A stretch of 64,000 nucleotides of DNA from Actinomyces slackii (GTDB taxonomy: Bacteria > Actinomycetota > Actinomycetes > Actinomycetales > Actinomycetaceae). The position numbers were made by a program, and so were the translations under genes. This document shows, one piece after another, positions 9,318-19,079 of this stretch. Below the pieces are notes generated by a model, which was not told where the DNA came from, searched no databases, and saw only the letters and a list, made by a program, of their open reading frames with translations. The stretch covers positions 2,542,001 to 2,606,000 of the forward strand of contig NZ_LR134363.1 in NCBI RefSeq assembly GCF_900637295.1, read 5' to 3'. The stretch's first letter is position 1, and each line of letters opens with the position of its first letter.

Positions 9318-10736
9318 TCAGGTGCGAGTGCGGATGCTCAGGCCGGCCAGGGTGGTCGCCCCGTCCAGGCTGAACAGGCCGAGCCGGCCGCTGGGGTGGT
9401 CGTAGACCGATGTGGACAGACAGACCCTTGTGTCCACGCAGCATTGGAGGAGCTCGTGGCTCATGATGAGGTCGATGTGAGCGCGGCCCGCGCTCAGGTC
9501 GATCGGGCGCTCCAGCTCGATGACGTGCGGGATGTCCCCGGCGAGATGCCATTGCTCGGCGCCGGCGGTCCTCCTGGGCCAGCGGTCCAGGACGAGGCGG
9601 TTGTGCACGGGCTCCAGGCGCACGATGTAGCCGGTCTCCCCCTCGGCATCCGTCCTGATCAGGAGGCCCGTCTCCCTGGTGCCGGGCTCCCAGGACAGGT
9701 CCACACCGACCGCGACGTCGTCGGGCAGGACGTCGGTGAGGACCGTGGCGCCGTAGGCCTCCCGGGAGCCCACCGCAGCGGTTGGCGACGTCGCGGCCAC
9801 CGGTGCGCCGTAGGCCTCCAGGACCTCGGTGGGGATGCTCATTGAGAGGCTGCCATCCTCGTTCTGGCTCGCCTCCAGGCAGGCCATCGTGCCCGCCCAG
9901 AGCCAGGGGCCGTCATCGCTGGCACCGCTGCGCGAGGCGATCCATCCGAAGAAGAGGCGGCGCCCGTGGAGATCGGCGGACTTGGCGGCGTAGAAGCCAC
10001 GACCATCGAGGGTGTCATGGGCAGGGGCGGTCCAGGGGCCGTGGGGGCTGCGGGACATCCGGTAGCGAGTGACGAAGCGGTCGGTGAACTCGGAGTAGAC
10101 GAGGTACCACCACTGGCCGATGCGGAAGACCTCCGGGCACTCCTGGGTCACGAAGCGCCTCGGGTCCCACAGGGGCGCCTCCACCCTCCAGCGGCGCAGG
10201 TCATGGCTCGTGAGCCTGGCCACCACGCCTCGACGCCGGTCGGCCCCCTGCGCATGGCGGGCCGCGAGGATCATCGACCACTGGTCCTCGCCGGGCAGGC
10301 GGTAGACGAAGGGGTCGCGCCAGTCGGCGGGGTCGTAGCCGGCCGGAGCGCCGAAGGTGTCCTCAGGGTGCTTGTCCCAGTGCTCGCCGTCGAGGCTCGT
10401 CGCGTGGGAGACCAGCTGGAGGGGACGCCCGTCGGCGGCCAGGCGCTCGGGGTTGCTCGCGGTGTAGAAGAGGTGGTGGAGGCCCTCGTCGTCCTGGACG
10501 ATGCTGCCGGTGTAGGCGTTGTGGTCCTCCGCCTGCGGCCCCCCGCTGGGCAGGACGATGCCGCGGTCCTCGTAATGGACCAGGTCCGTGGTGGTGGTCA
10601 GGGCCCAGGGCGTGCCGGGCTTGGGCTGGGTGCGGCGCTCGTAGAGGTAGTAGAGGGAAAGGCGCTTTCCGTCACTGAAGGGGATGACGTCCCCCACCCA
10701 GTGGGGCGCCGGGCGGAAGAAGATCTCGGATCTCAT
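9318..10736 (-). CDS. Glycoside hydrolase family 32-like protein (fructan/sucrose type), operon A
   Basis: The 472-residue protein has the five-bladed-propeller landmarks of GH32. WRDPFV has its Asp at 141 (transition-state stabiliser), and QECPEV has its acid/base Glu at 199. The usual nucleophile motif WMNDPNG is replaced by HWVGDVIPF, with Asp16 in the expected place. Residues beyond about 330 look like the C-terminal beta-sandwich. There is no signal peptide, so it should act in the cytoplasm on imported fructosides. It is the first gene of operon A and starts next to two LacI-type operators. Substrate (sucrose, levan or inulin fragments) is uncertain, and the altered first motif suggests a specialised subfamily. 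Confidence 0.85.
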   Translation of the reverse strand: MRSEIFFRPAPHWVGDVIPFSDGKRLSLYYLYERRTQPKPGTPWALTTTTDLVHYEDRGIVLPSGGPQAEDHNAYTGSIVQDDEGLHHLFYTASNPERLAADGRPLQLVSHATSLDGEHWDKHPEDTFGAPAGYDPADWRDPFVYRLPGEDQWSMILAARHAQGADRRRGVVARLTSHDLRRWRVEAPLWDPRRFVTQECPEVFRIGQWWYLVYSEFTDRFVTRYRMSRSPHGPWTAPAHDTLDGRGFYAAKSADLHGRRLFFGWIASRSGASDDGPWLWAGTMACLEASQNEDGSLSMSIPTEVLEAYGAPVAATSPTAAVGSREAYGATVLTDVLPDDVAVGVDLSWEPGTRETGLLIRTDAEGETGYIVRLEPVHNRLVLDRWPRRTAGAEQWHLAGDIPHVIELERPIDLSAGRAHIDLIMSHELLQCCVDTRVCLSTSVYDHPSGRLGLFSLDGATTLAGLSIRTRT

Positions 10737-10751
10737 GGCAGGTCCTGATGG

Positions 10752-10763
10752 TCAAACGATTGA
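10752..10763. promoter_or_regulatory. LacI-type operator A1 upstream of operon A
   Basis: TCAAACGATTGA is a near-perfect palindrome with a central CG. It lies 16 bases upstream of the ATG of the GH32-like gene. LacI-family operators are typically palindromes with a CG at the centre. A similar site lies 53 bases upstream. Confidence 0.7.
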
Positions 10764-10804
10764 TCTGCGGACTCCACGAGGTTAGCGGGTCAGCATCGCA
10801 CTGG

Positions 10805-10816
10805 TCAAGCGTTTGC
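10805..10816. promoter_or_regulatory. LacI-type operator A2 upstream of operon A
   Basis: TCAAGCGTTTGC matches the CAAnCGnTTG pattern of site A1. The two centres are 53 bases apart, close to five helical turns, which would suit cooperative or looped binding of a LacI dimer pair. Confidence 0.6.
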
Positions 10817-10908
10817 GCACTCATCTTCACTCCGCTCCGCGTATGGGGCATGCGGGCATGGAGGCCCCAGCCCTGAATGCCCCGCTCACGCGCGCGGCCC
10901 CATGAACG

Positions 10909-10942
10909 AGGGCGGGCGCCACCGGTCGGTGGCGCCCGCCCT
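10909..10942 (-). terminator. Strong hairpin terminator downstream of operon B
   Basis: A perfect 15-bp stem, AGGGCGGGCGCCACC paired with GGTGGCGCCCGCCCT, closes a four-base loop. It begins about 50 bases past the stop of the second glycosidase gene and lies before the promoter of operon A, so it should insulate the two units. There is no U-tract, as is common in high-GC actinobacteria. Confidence 0.8.
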
Positions 10943-10994
10943 GACGGGAGCACGGCTCGCGCCGCATGCGCTCATCCCAGCGGCTATTGCGGCC

Positions 10995-11906
10995 TCAGCG
11001 GCTCATCAGCTCGATCCGCTCCCAGGGAATCGGATCGGGCACGGAGCCCACGAAGGGCGTCTGGCCGATTCCGTCGTCGAATCCGGTGAAGACCCACTGG
11101 CCCTGCCTGAGCCGGAGGAGCTGGCCGGCGTAGAGGTGCTCGAGACGCACGTAGCGCGCCGAGGCGACATCCCAGGGGCCCAGAGGGCTGTCCCCCTCGG
11201 CGAGCCACACGCCCCCGGGACCGGGCTCGGCCTGCATGTCCTGCCCGCAGGAGAACACCAGCAGGTGACGGCCCTCGATGCAGCGGGACTGGGCGACCTC
11301 GAGCTGACCGAAGCCTCCCGGCTGGGTCAAGGGCTCCAGCACCTCCCAGGTCTCCAGGTCGTCGGAGACCGCGTGCCCGATGACGCCGGAGCGCTTGCGC
11401 TCCACGCCGGTGGCCTGAGCGGTGATGAGCATGTGCCATCTCCCCTCATGGGCGAAGACGAAGGGATCGCGCCAGTGCTCGTCGGGCGCGTCCTCGCCCG
11501 CCTTCTTGTACCAGCGCGGATCCGCCTCCAGGGGCGAGGAGCAGGTGCGGTGGAAGACGGTGCCGTCATCGCTGTCCGCCCAGCCGATGCGCTGGACCAT
11601 CCCGCCCTCGGCCCGGGAGATGCCGGTGTAGAAGACCCGCAGGGAGCCGTCGGGCTTGATGATCGTCGAGCCGGTCCAGATCGCCTGGTCGTCGAAGGCC
11701 GGGCCGTCGGAGTGGACCAGGGCGTCGGGCATCAGACGCCAGGTGCGCGCGTCATCGGAGACCGCATGCCCGAGGCCGGCGCGCCAGTGCCGACGGTCAG
11801 GATCATGCAGGGCCCGGGAGGCGCGCAGGAAGAACAGGTGGTACTGCTCGCCGTCGTCGGCGATCCAGTGGTCCCACACCCAGTGGTCGGCCAGTGACAG
11901 TGCCAC
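10995..11906 (-). CDS. Short GH32/43/68-clan glycosidase, operon B
   Basis: This 303-residue protein looks like a five-bladed beta-propeller glycosidase. Candidate catalytic residues are Asp12 in WVWDHW, Asp147 in HWRDPFVF and Glu203 in QLEVAQ, the spacing seen in clan GH-J/F enzymes. It lacks the C-terminal beta-sandwich of typical GH32 enzymes, so it is a propeller-only form. The start is a GTG at 11906 with AGGGG upstream, five bases after the stop of the permease. No signal peptide is present, so a cytoplasmic role on an imported saccharide is inferred. The exact family and substrate are uncertain. Confidence 0.8.
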   Translation of the reverse strand: MALSLADHWVWDHWIADDGEQYHLFFLRASRALHDPDRRHWRAGLGHAVSDDARTWRLMPDALVHSDGPAFDDQAIWTGSTIIKPDGSLRVFYTGISRAEGGMVQRIGWADSDDGTVFHRTCSSPLEADPRWYKKAGEDAPDEHWRDPFVFAHEGRWHMLITAQATGVERKRSGVIGHAVSDDLETWEVLEPLTQPGGFGQLEVAQSRCIEGRHLLVFSCGQDMQAEPGPGGVWLAEGDSPLGPWDVASARYVRLEHLYAGQLLRLRQGQWVFTGFDDGIGQTPFVGSVPDPIPWERIELMSR

Positions 11907-11911
11907 GCCCC

Positions 11912-12865
11912 TCACCCCTTGACCGCGGTGCCGGCCAGCGAGGCCACGAAGGAGCGCTGGAAGGCCACGAAGATCATGAGCACGGGAAGTGTGATGAGCG
12001 TGCCGTAGGCCATGATCTCCCCCCAGACGGGGTTGAGCTGGAAGAAGTACTGCATGCCCACGCTCACCGGGCGCAGTTCCTCCTCCTGAACCACCATGAG
12101 CGGCCACAGATAGGAGTTCCAGGCCGGCAGCATCGTGATGATAGCGACCGTGGCGAAGGTCGGCCCCGACAGGGGGACGGCGATCTTGCGGTAGATCGTC
12201 CACCAGCCCGCACCGTCCACGCGCGCCGCCTCATCGATCTCCTTGGGGATGTCGGAGAAGTGCTGGGCGAACAGGAAGATGGCCAGCGCATTGGCGATGA
12301 AGGGCAGGATCTGGACCGAATAGGTGTTGAGCAGGCTCTGGTCCAGCAGGAATCCGTCCTGGACCCAGGAGACATGCGGCAGCTTGGCCACCCAGAACAC
12401 CAGGGGAACCGCGATGGTCTCGAAGGGGACCATGAGGGTGGCCAGCACCAGTGACAGGATGACGTTCTTGCCCTTCCACCGCATGCGGGAGATGGCGAAC
12501 CCGATCATGGAGTTGACCACCAGGCCGCAGCCCACGATGCCGACCGTCACGATCACCGAGTTCATGAGGAACCGGGCCGCCGGCACGCGCTGGAACACGC
12601 CCACGTAGTTGTCCAGGCTCAGATCCCCGATCGGCAGGAACGCCCTGATGGTGCCCAGGTCGGAGAAGATCTGGGAATCGGGCTTCAGGGAGGAGAACAT
12701 CATGAACAGCAGCGGGAAGACGGCCACCGAGGATGCCGCGACCAGGCCGACGTAGGTCAGCGTCTTCTTGCGCCGCTTGGAGGCCGCCCGCCCGATGCCA
12801 GGGGTGTCGAGCGCCTTGTCCACCGCCGACTCCAGGTCGGGCAGCTCTGAGGAGATGGTGGTCAT
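11912..12865 (-). CDS. ABC sugar transporter permease (MalG-like), operon B
   Basis: The 317-residue CUT1-type permease has a cytoplasmic N-terminal tail of about 35 residues, several hydrophobic segments, and the ATPase-docking loop EIDEAARVDGAGWWTIYRKI. The start at 12865 is one base after the stop of the partner permease, so the two are translationally linked. It should form the importer channel with the product of 12867-13772. No ATPase gene accompanies the pair. Confidence 0.94.
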   Translation of the reverse strand: MTTISSELPDLESAVDKALDTPGIGRAASKRRKKTLTYVGLVAASSVAVFPLLFMMFSSLKPDSQIFSDLGTIRAFLPIGDLSLDNYVGVFQRVPAARFLMNSVIVTVGIVGCGLVVNSMIGFAISRMRWKGKNVILSLVLATLMVPFETIAVPLVFWVAKLPHVSWVQDGFLLDQSLLNTYSVQILPFIANALAIFLFAQHFSDIPKEIDEAARVDGAGWWTIYRKIAVPLSGPTFATVAIITMLPAWNSYLWPLMVVQEEELRPVSVGMQYFFQLNPVWGEIMAYGTLITLPVLMIFVAFQRSFVASLAGTAVKG

Positions 12866-12866
12866 C

Positions 12867-13772
12867 TCAGTCCTCCTTGGTCAGCCGGCGCTGGATGAGG
12901 GAGATGGTCAGCACCAGGATGAAGAAGATCAGCGAGATCGCCGAGCCGTACCCCATGTCCTGCTCCCGATAGCCCTTGCGCACGGCGTGGTAGACGAGTG
13001 TGGAGGTCGCGTCCTGGGGCCCGCCGGAGGTCATGACATCGACCTGCACGAACAGCCCCAGGGCGGCGATGGTGATGGTCACCAGGATGAAGACCATCGT
13101 GGAGTGAAGGCCCGGCCAGGTGATGTAGCGGAACTCCTGCCAGGCATTGACCCCATCGAGGGAGGCCGCCTCGTAGAGCGCCGGATCGATCATCTGCAGG
13201 CCGGCGAGCCAGATGACCATGTGCAGGCCCACCGCCTGCCAGATGGACAGCACGATGATGGCGGGCATCGCCGAGCCCGGGTTGTTGAGCCAGGCGATCG
13301 CCGTCCACCCACCGCCGGTGAGCGTGTTGAGCATGGAGTTGAACAGGCCGTTCTCCTCGTAGAAGAAGCTCCACAGGATGGAGACCACGACCATGGAGGT
13401 GACCACGGGCATGAAGATCATGGTCCTGAAGGCGGTCACTCCCCTGACCTTCTGGTTGACCAGCACCGCAAGCGCCAGGGCGAGGCCGGACTGGCAGGGC
13501 ACCACAACCGCGGCGAAGAATGCGGTGTTGCCCAGGGAGCGCAGGAAGGTGGGGTCGTGGGCGAAGGCCCGAGTGAAGTTGCCCAGCCCCACGAAGCTGG
13601 GGGGATCGGGCGAGATGAGCCTGGCGTTGGTGAAGCTCAGCACGAAGGTGAGCAGGATCGGGACGCCCATGAAGAGCGCCAGGAGAAGGAGGGCCGGGGA
13701 TGACATGAGCCATGCCATCCTGGCCTCCTTGCGCAGCGCGGCCGAGCGCCGCGGGGTAGCGGTGGCGGACAT
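12867..13772 (-). CDS. ABC sugar transporter permease (MalF-like), operon B
   Basis: The 301-residue product has a short basic N-terminus, about six membrane segments and the EAA loop LYEAASLDGVNAWQEFRYIT. The start MSATATPRR at 13772 has GGAG about six bases upstream. Its frame stays open far upstream, but that extension overlaps the substrate-binding protein gene in another frame and is rejected. It pairs with the MalG-like permease that follows one base later. Confidence 0.93.
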   Translation of the reverse strand: MSATATPRRSAALRKEARMAWLMSSPALLLLALFMGVPILLTFVLSFTNARLISPDPPSFVGLGNFTRAFAHDPTFLRSLGNTAFFAAVVVPCQSGLALALAVLVNQKVRGVTAFRTMIFMPVVTSMVVVSILWSFFYEENGLFNSMLNTLTGGGWTAIAWLNNPGSAMPAIIVLSIWQAVGLHMVIWLAGLQMIDPALYEAASLDGVNAWQEFRYITWPGLHSTMVFILVTITIAALGLFVQVDVMTSGGPQDATSTLVYHAVRKGYREQDMGYGSAISLIFFILVLTISLIQRRLTKED

Positions 13773-13848
13773 GTGTCTCCTTGACATGCTGGGGATGCTC
13801 CCGGAGCGCCTCTGCCAGGATCGGGCTGGGGCGCTCACGGATGGAGCA

Positions 13849-15132
13849 TCACTTGGCCTTGTAGCCGTTGTTGGAGGCGATGTCGGCGTCGATGTCCTTG
13901 ACCGCCTGGTCCAGGGTCTTCTTGACATCGGCGCCCGAGACGATGTCGTGGGCGGCCTTGTCGAAGATGGAGGAGATGACCTTGTACCCCGGCGTCGCCG
14001 GGCGCAGCAGGGCGAAGGCCTTGCCGATCTGGTGGACCGGCTCCAGGGGCTTGCCCTCCCCGTAGTTCTTGGTCCCGGAGATGGCCGAGTCCACCGAGGG
14101 GTAGGTGCCGATGGCGTTGGAGTACTCCACGAGGTAGTCGTCCTGCATGAGGAACTCGATGAACTTGTTGGCGGCCTCGGGGTTCTTGGAGGTCGCCGAC
14201 ACGCCCCACTGCCAGGAGCCGCCGCCCACGTGCGCGCCCTTGCCGAAGTCCACCGGCGGGAGGATGACGACCTCCTCCGCCCCGAAGGCCTCCTGGGCCT
14301 GGAGAACCTTCCAGCCACCGGTGTAGACCATGGGGACCTTGGACTGCAGGAAGTCCTGCCCGTCGGTGGCGGGGGTCTCCGAGGCCAGTCCGTCGGCGAA
14401 GAGGCTGCGGAACCAGGTCCCCCAGGCCACGGCCTCGGCACTGTTGAGGAAGCCCTCCGCGGTGGAGAAGTCATCCCGGTTGATGAGGTCCCCGCCGAAG
14501 GACTGGAGCATGGGGGCGTAGGCGTAGGGCCACCACTCCGCGGTGTCCCACACGCCCATGTCGATGGCGTAGCTGTAGTCGGGCAGCTCGGCCAGCTTCT
14601 TGAGCAGGGCGTCGAACTCGTCCTTGGTCCAGGGCTTGTCGATGGTGGGGATCCGCGCTCCCGCGGCATCCAGCGCGGACTTGCGGCCCAGGAAGCACAG
14701 GGAGGTGTCGTAGGGGCCCACGGAGTACAGGGTGTCGTTCCAGTAGCCCTTGGCCGAGTCGATGATGGAGCCCTCGAGGTCCTTGGAGATGGTCAGGGGC
14801 GCCAGGTACCCGGCCCAGGCCCAGTTGGGCATGATCGGTCCGTCCAGGTCGAGGATGTCGGGCAGGTCCCCCGCGGCCGCAGCCGAGGCGATGGCGTCGT
14901 TGTAGGAGGCCTGCGGGAAGGACTTGACGGTGACCGTGGTCTTGGGGTTGGCGGCGTTGAAGGCCTCCACGGCCTTGTTGACCACGGCGAGCTCCTCGGT
15001 GTTGCCCCCGTTGTGGGTCCACAGGGTGATGCCCCCGGAGGAGGCTCCCTGCTGGGAGGAGCAGGCGGCCAGAGCCGTAGCGGACGCGGCCAGGGCGCCA
15101 GCCCCGATGAAGCTGCGGCGGTTGATGAGCAT
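13849..15132 (-). CDS. ABC sugar transporter substrate-binding lipoprotein, operon B
   Basis: The 427-residue protein starts MLINRRSFIGAGALAAS and reaches a lipobox ALAAC with Cys24 as the predicted lipid anchor. The paired arginines in NRRSFIG also fit a Tat signal. The mature part matches family 1 solute-binding proteins (ITLWTHNGGNTEELAVVNKA, DLPDILDLDGPIMPNWAWAG). It is the second gene of operon B, after the LacI-type regulator and before the permeases. It should bind a sugar outside the membrane. The ligand is unknown. Confidence 0.93.
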   Translation of the reverse strand: MLINRRSFIGAGALAASATALAACSSQQGASSGGITLWTHNGGNTEELAVVNKAVEAFNAANPKTTVTVKSFPQASYNDAIASAAAAGDLPDILDLDGPIMPNWAWAGYLAPLTISKDLEGSIIDSAKGYWNDTLYSVGPYDTSLCFLGRKSALDAAGARIPTIDKPWTKDEFDALLKKLAELPDYSYAIDMGVWDTAEWWPYAYAPMLQSFGGDLINRDDFSTAEGFLNSAEAVAWGTWFRSLFADGLASETPATDGQDFLQSKVPMVYTGGWKVLQAQEAFGAEEVVILPPVDFGKGAHVGGGSWQWGVSATSKNPEAANKFIEFLMQDDYLVEYSNAIGTYPSVDSAISGTKNYGEGKPLEPVHQIGKAFALLRPATPGYKVISSIFDKAAHDIVSGADVKKTLDQAVKDIDADIASNNGYKAK

Positions 15133-15219
15133 GGCAGTGCACTCCTTGGTGTGCTCGGTGATGGGAGGGGTCGACCGGGAGATGCGGCTCCCGGAAGCAT
15201 GGGATTGAGGCGCGACGGA

Positions 15220-16215
15220 TCAGGGTGGCGGTGCGGTGGAGTCTCGGGCGATGAGCTCGCAGGGGACGAGCACCGTGCGCCCCTCGGTCTCCTTGCCGAT
15301 CACCGCCCGGGTGAGCCATGCCGCCATCTCGTAATGGGGCAGGCGCATCGTGGTCAGCGCGGGGGCGAGGTTGGTGGAGATGAGCTTGAGGTCATCGAAG
15401 CCGATGACGGACAGGTCCGCTGGAATGGACAGGCCCAGGCGGGCGGCGGCCCGGTAGGCGCCGGCCGCCATGCCGTCGTTGAAGCAGAACACGGCGCTGG
15501 GAGGATCGGGCCGGCTGAGCAGGGCGTGAGCGCAGGCCTCGGAGCCCGCGGGGTCGCTGGCCCCGCGCACCACCAGCTCCTCCCGGTAGTCCAGCCCCGC
15601 CTCCTCCAGCGCCTCCCGGTATCCCTGGAGCCGCAGCCCGACGGCGATGGTGGAGTCCTGGTCATAGGTGATGTGTCCGATCCTGCGGTGGCCCAGCTCC
15701 AGCAGATGCTCCACGGCCCGGCGGGCCGCCAGGCGCTCGTCGGGCACGACGCCGGCCACGCCCGGCCTATCGGCGAAGCCATTGAGCACGGCCACGGACT
15801 CCAGGCAGGGATCGACCTCGACCTCCTGGTGGTACATGGCCGCGTAGACGATGGCATCGACCCTGCGGGACTGGAGCTCGCGCAGCACCTGGCGCGTCTG
15901 CTCGCGGTCCGCGCCCCCCTCGGTCAGGAGCACTGACCAGCCCAGCTCGCGACTCGCCGAGACGATCGCCTCGATCATGGCCACCGCGTAGGGGGTGGAC
16001 AGGACCTGCTCGGAGATGACGCCGAGTGTGCGGGTGCGCTGGGATCGCAGGCCGCCGGCCAGGGCGTCACGCACGTAGCCGAGCTCCTCGGCGGCATCGC
16101 GCACGCGCTGGGAGGCCTGGGCGCCCACGCGGCCGGTGGCCTTGCCGGACAGGACCAGGGAGACGGTGGCCGTGGAGACTCCGGCAAGATCGGCGACATC
16201 AGCCAGGGTGACCAT
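15220..16215 (-). CDS. LacI-family transcriptional regulator, carbohydrate operon B
   Basis: The 331-residue protein has a LacI helix-turn-helix (VTLADVADLAGVSTATVSLV) at the very N-terminus and a sugar-binding-protein-like effector domain with GFDDLK near the C-terminus. I start it at the ATG at 16215 because LacI proteins normally begin just before VTLADVA. An in-frame ATG at 16230 adds five residues and is possible, since the purine-rich GGAAGGAGG lies between the two. It is the first gene of operon B, downstream of two operator-like palindromes, so autorepression of the whole operon is likely. Confidence 0.92.
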   Translation of the reverse strand: MVTLADVADLAGVSTATVSLVLSGKATGRVGAQASQRVRDAAEELGYVRDALAGGLRSQRTRTLGVISEQVLSTPYAVAMIEAIVSASRELGWSVLLTEGGADREQTRQVLRELQSRRVDAIVYAAMYHQEVEVDPCLESVAVLNGFADRPGVAGVVPDERLAARRAVEHLLELGHRRIGHITYDQDSTIAVGLRLQGYREALEEAGLDYREELVVRGASDPAGSEACAHALLSRPDPPSAVFCFNDGMAAGAYRAAARLGLSIPADLSVIGFDDLKLISTNLAPALTTMRLPHYEMAAWLTRAVIGKETEGRTVLVPCELIARDSTAPPP

Positions 16216-16294
16216 GATCCTCCTTCCCATCCGCTTGGCGCGGGCCGTGCGTCGGTGCCCGGTGGCATCAGTATGCGGTCACCGCCGCCTTCAG

Positions 16295-16306
16295 TCAACC
16301 GATTAA
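16295..16306. promoter_or_regulatory. LacI-type operator B1 upstream of operon B
   Basis: TCAACCGATTAA fits a palindrome with a central CG and resembles the operator-like sites at 10752 and 10805. It lies about 80 bases upstream of the regulator start. Confidence 0.6.
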
Positions 16307-16325
16307 CGGATTCATTCTCAGTCAA

Positions 16326-16337
16326 TTAATCGATTGA
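16326..16337. promoter_or_regulatory. LacI-type operator B2 upstream of operon B
   Basis: TTAATCGATTGA is a palindrome apart from its outer bases, with the same core as site B1. The two centres are 31 bases apart, close to three helical turns. The surrounding AT-rich DNA stands out from the local GC-rich background and probably contains the operon B promoter. Confidence 0.7.
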
Positions 16338-16471
16338 TGGATTGGGGTCTCCGCGGGTCTTGCGGCGCCCCGGCAACCGCAAAGCGCCAGGGGCCCGGCG
16401 GTCTGCTCGACCACCGAGTCCCCGGCGCGTCTCTTGCGTCCCTGGCGCCGCGGTGCGGCGGGCTGGACCGT

Positions 16472-17158
16472 TTACAGGCTGCGCGGACTGGTGAGCCAGT
16501 CCCCGTCGGTGGGGCGCAGGCCGTGCCAGTCATGGCGACGCGCGTGGTCGGCTGCCAGCACGCCCGCCACCGTGGAGGGGTTGTGGAGGCGACCGGCCAT
16601 GACGGCAGCGACCACGTCATCGAATCGCCACCACGTGGGCACGAACTCGGCCTCCTCGGCCTGCCGCACGGTGCGCTGCTCGAGCGGAAGGGGCCGCAGA
16701 TCCCGTGCGAGGAAGACGCGCACGCCCTCAGTGGTGAATCCCGGGGAGGCGAAGAACTCCACCAGGACATCCCAGCGGGCGGCCGTGTAGTCGGTCTCCT
16801 CGGCGAGCTCGCGCTGGGCGGCGATGACCGGCTCTTCGCCGGGCAGGTCCAGCAGGCCGGCCGGGATCTCCCACAGGCTGGCGCGCACCGGGTGACGGTA
16901 CTGGCGGACCATGAGGATCTCGGCTGCGCCGTCGGGCTGGGAGGAGTCCTGCCCCTCGCGCAGGGCGACGACGCTGACGGCGTCATGGTGGGCCACTGTC
17001 TGGCGGGCCAGAGGCCGGCTTCCGGGGGTCAGCGCGACCTGCTCGGCGTCGACGGCGAAGATGGGCCCGGACCAGACCCGCTCGCAGGAGATGACCTCGC
17101 GATCCTGGCGCTGGTCGCTGATCGGGGGCTGCTGGTGGGTGGGCGACTGCTGGTTCAT
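16472..17158 (-). CDS. NUDIX hydrolase, ADP-ribose pyrophosphatase type
   Basis: The 228-residue protein contains EIPAGLLDLP followed by AAQRELAEETDY, which together make a NUDIX box of the ADP-ribose pyrophosphatase type. The final glycine is replaced by Asp, and the spacing has one extra residue. These enzymes hydrolyse ADP-ribose or related nucleoside diphosphate derivatives in the cytoplasm. The start MNQQSPTHQQ at 17158 has AAGGA upstream. It follows pyrG by 79 bases, the same neighbour relation as in Mycobacterium, so co-transcription is likely. The true substrate is not proven by sequence. Confidence 0.9.
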   Translation of the reverse strand: MNQQSPTHQQPPISDQRQDREVISCERVWSGPIFAVDAEQVALTPGSRPLARQTVAHHDAVSVVALREGQDSSQPDGAAEILMVRQYRHPVRASLWEIPAGLLDLPGEEPVIAAQRELAEETDYTAARWDVLVEFFASPGFTTEGVRVFLARDLRPLPLEQRTVRQAEEAEFVPTWWRFDDVVAAVMAGRLHNPSTVAGVLAADHARRHDWHGLRPTDGDWLTSPRSL

Positions 17159-17237
17159 GTCCGTCCTTGCGTTGGTGCGCATGATCGATCGGTGCGCCCG
17201 TGCGGGCGCGGAGCTGGGAGCCGGGCGCGGGCTGCGC

Positions 17238-18953
<1,716 letters not shown>

Positions 18954-18955
18954 TC

Positions 18956-18964
18956 AACCTAGCA
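18956..18964 (-). promoter_or_regulatory. Extended -10 promoter element of pyrG
   Basis: Read on the minus strand the site is TGC-TAGGTT, an extended -10 (TGnTAnnnT). It ends eight bases before the pyrG GTG, which implies a leaderless or nearly leaderless transcript. I see no strong -35. Confidence 0.5.
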
Positions 18965-19079
18965 CCGCGCCGTCCCCGCCCCGTCACACCGGTGTCACAT
19001 AGGGGCGTCGCCCTGCCCCTGCGCCTTGGGCGAGTCCGGCCATGCGGCGCTCGACGCCCCCGCGGGGCGCATCGGGGCG

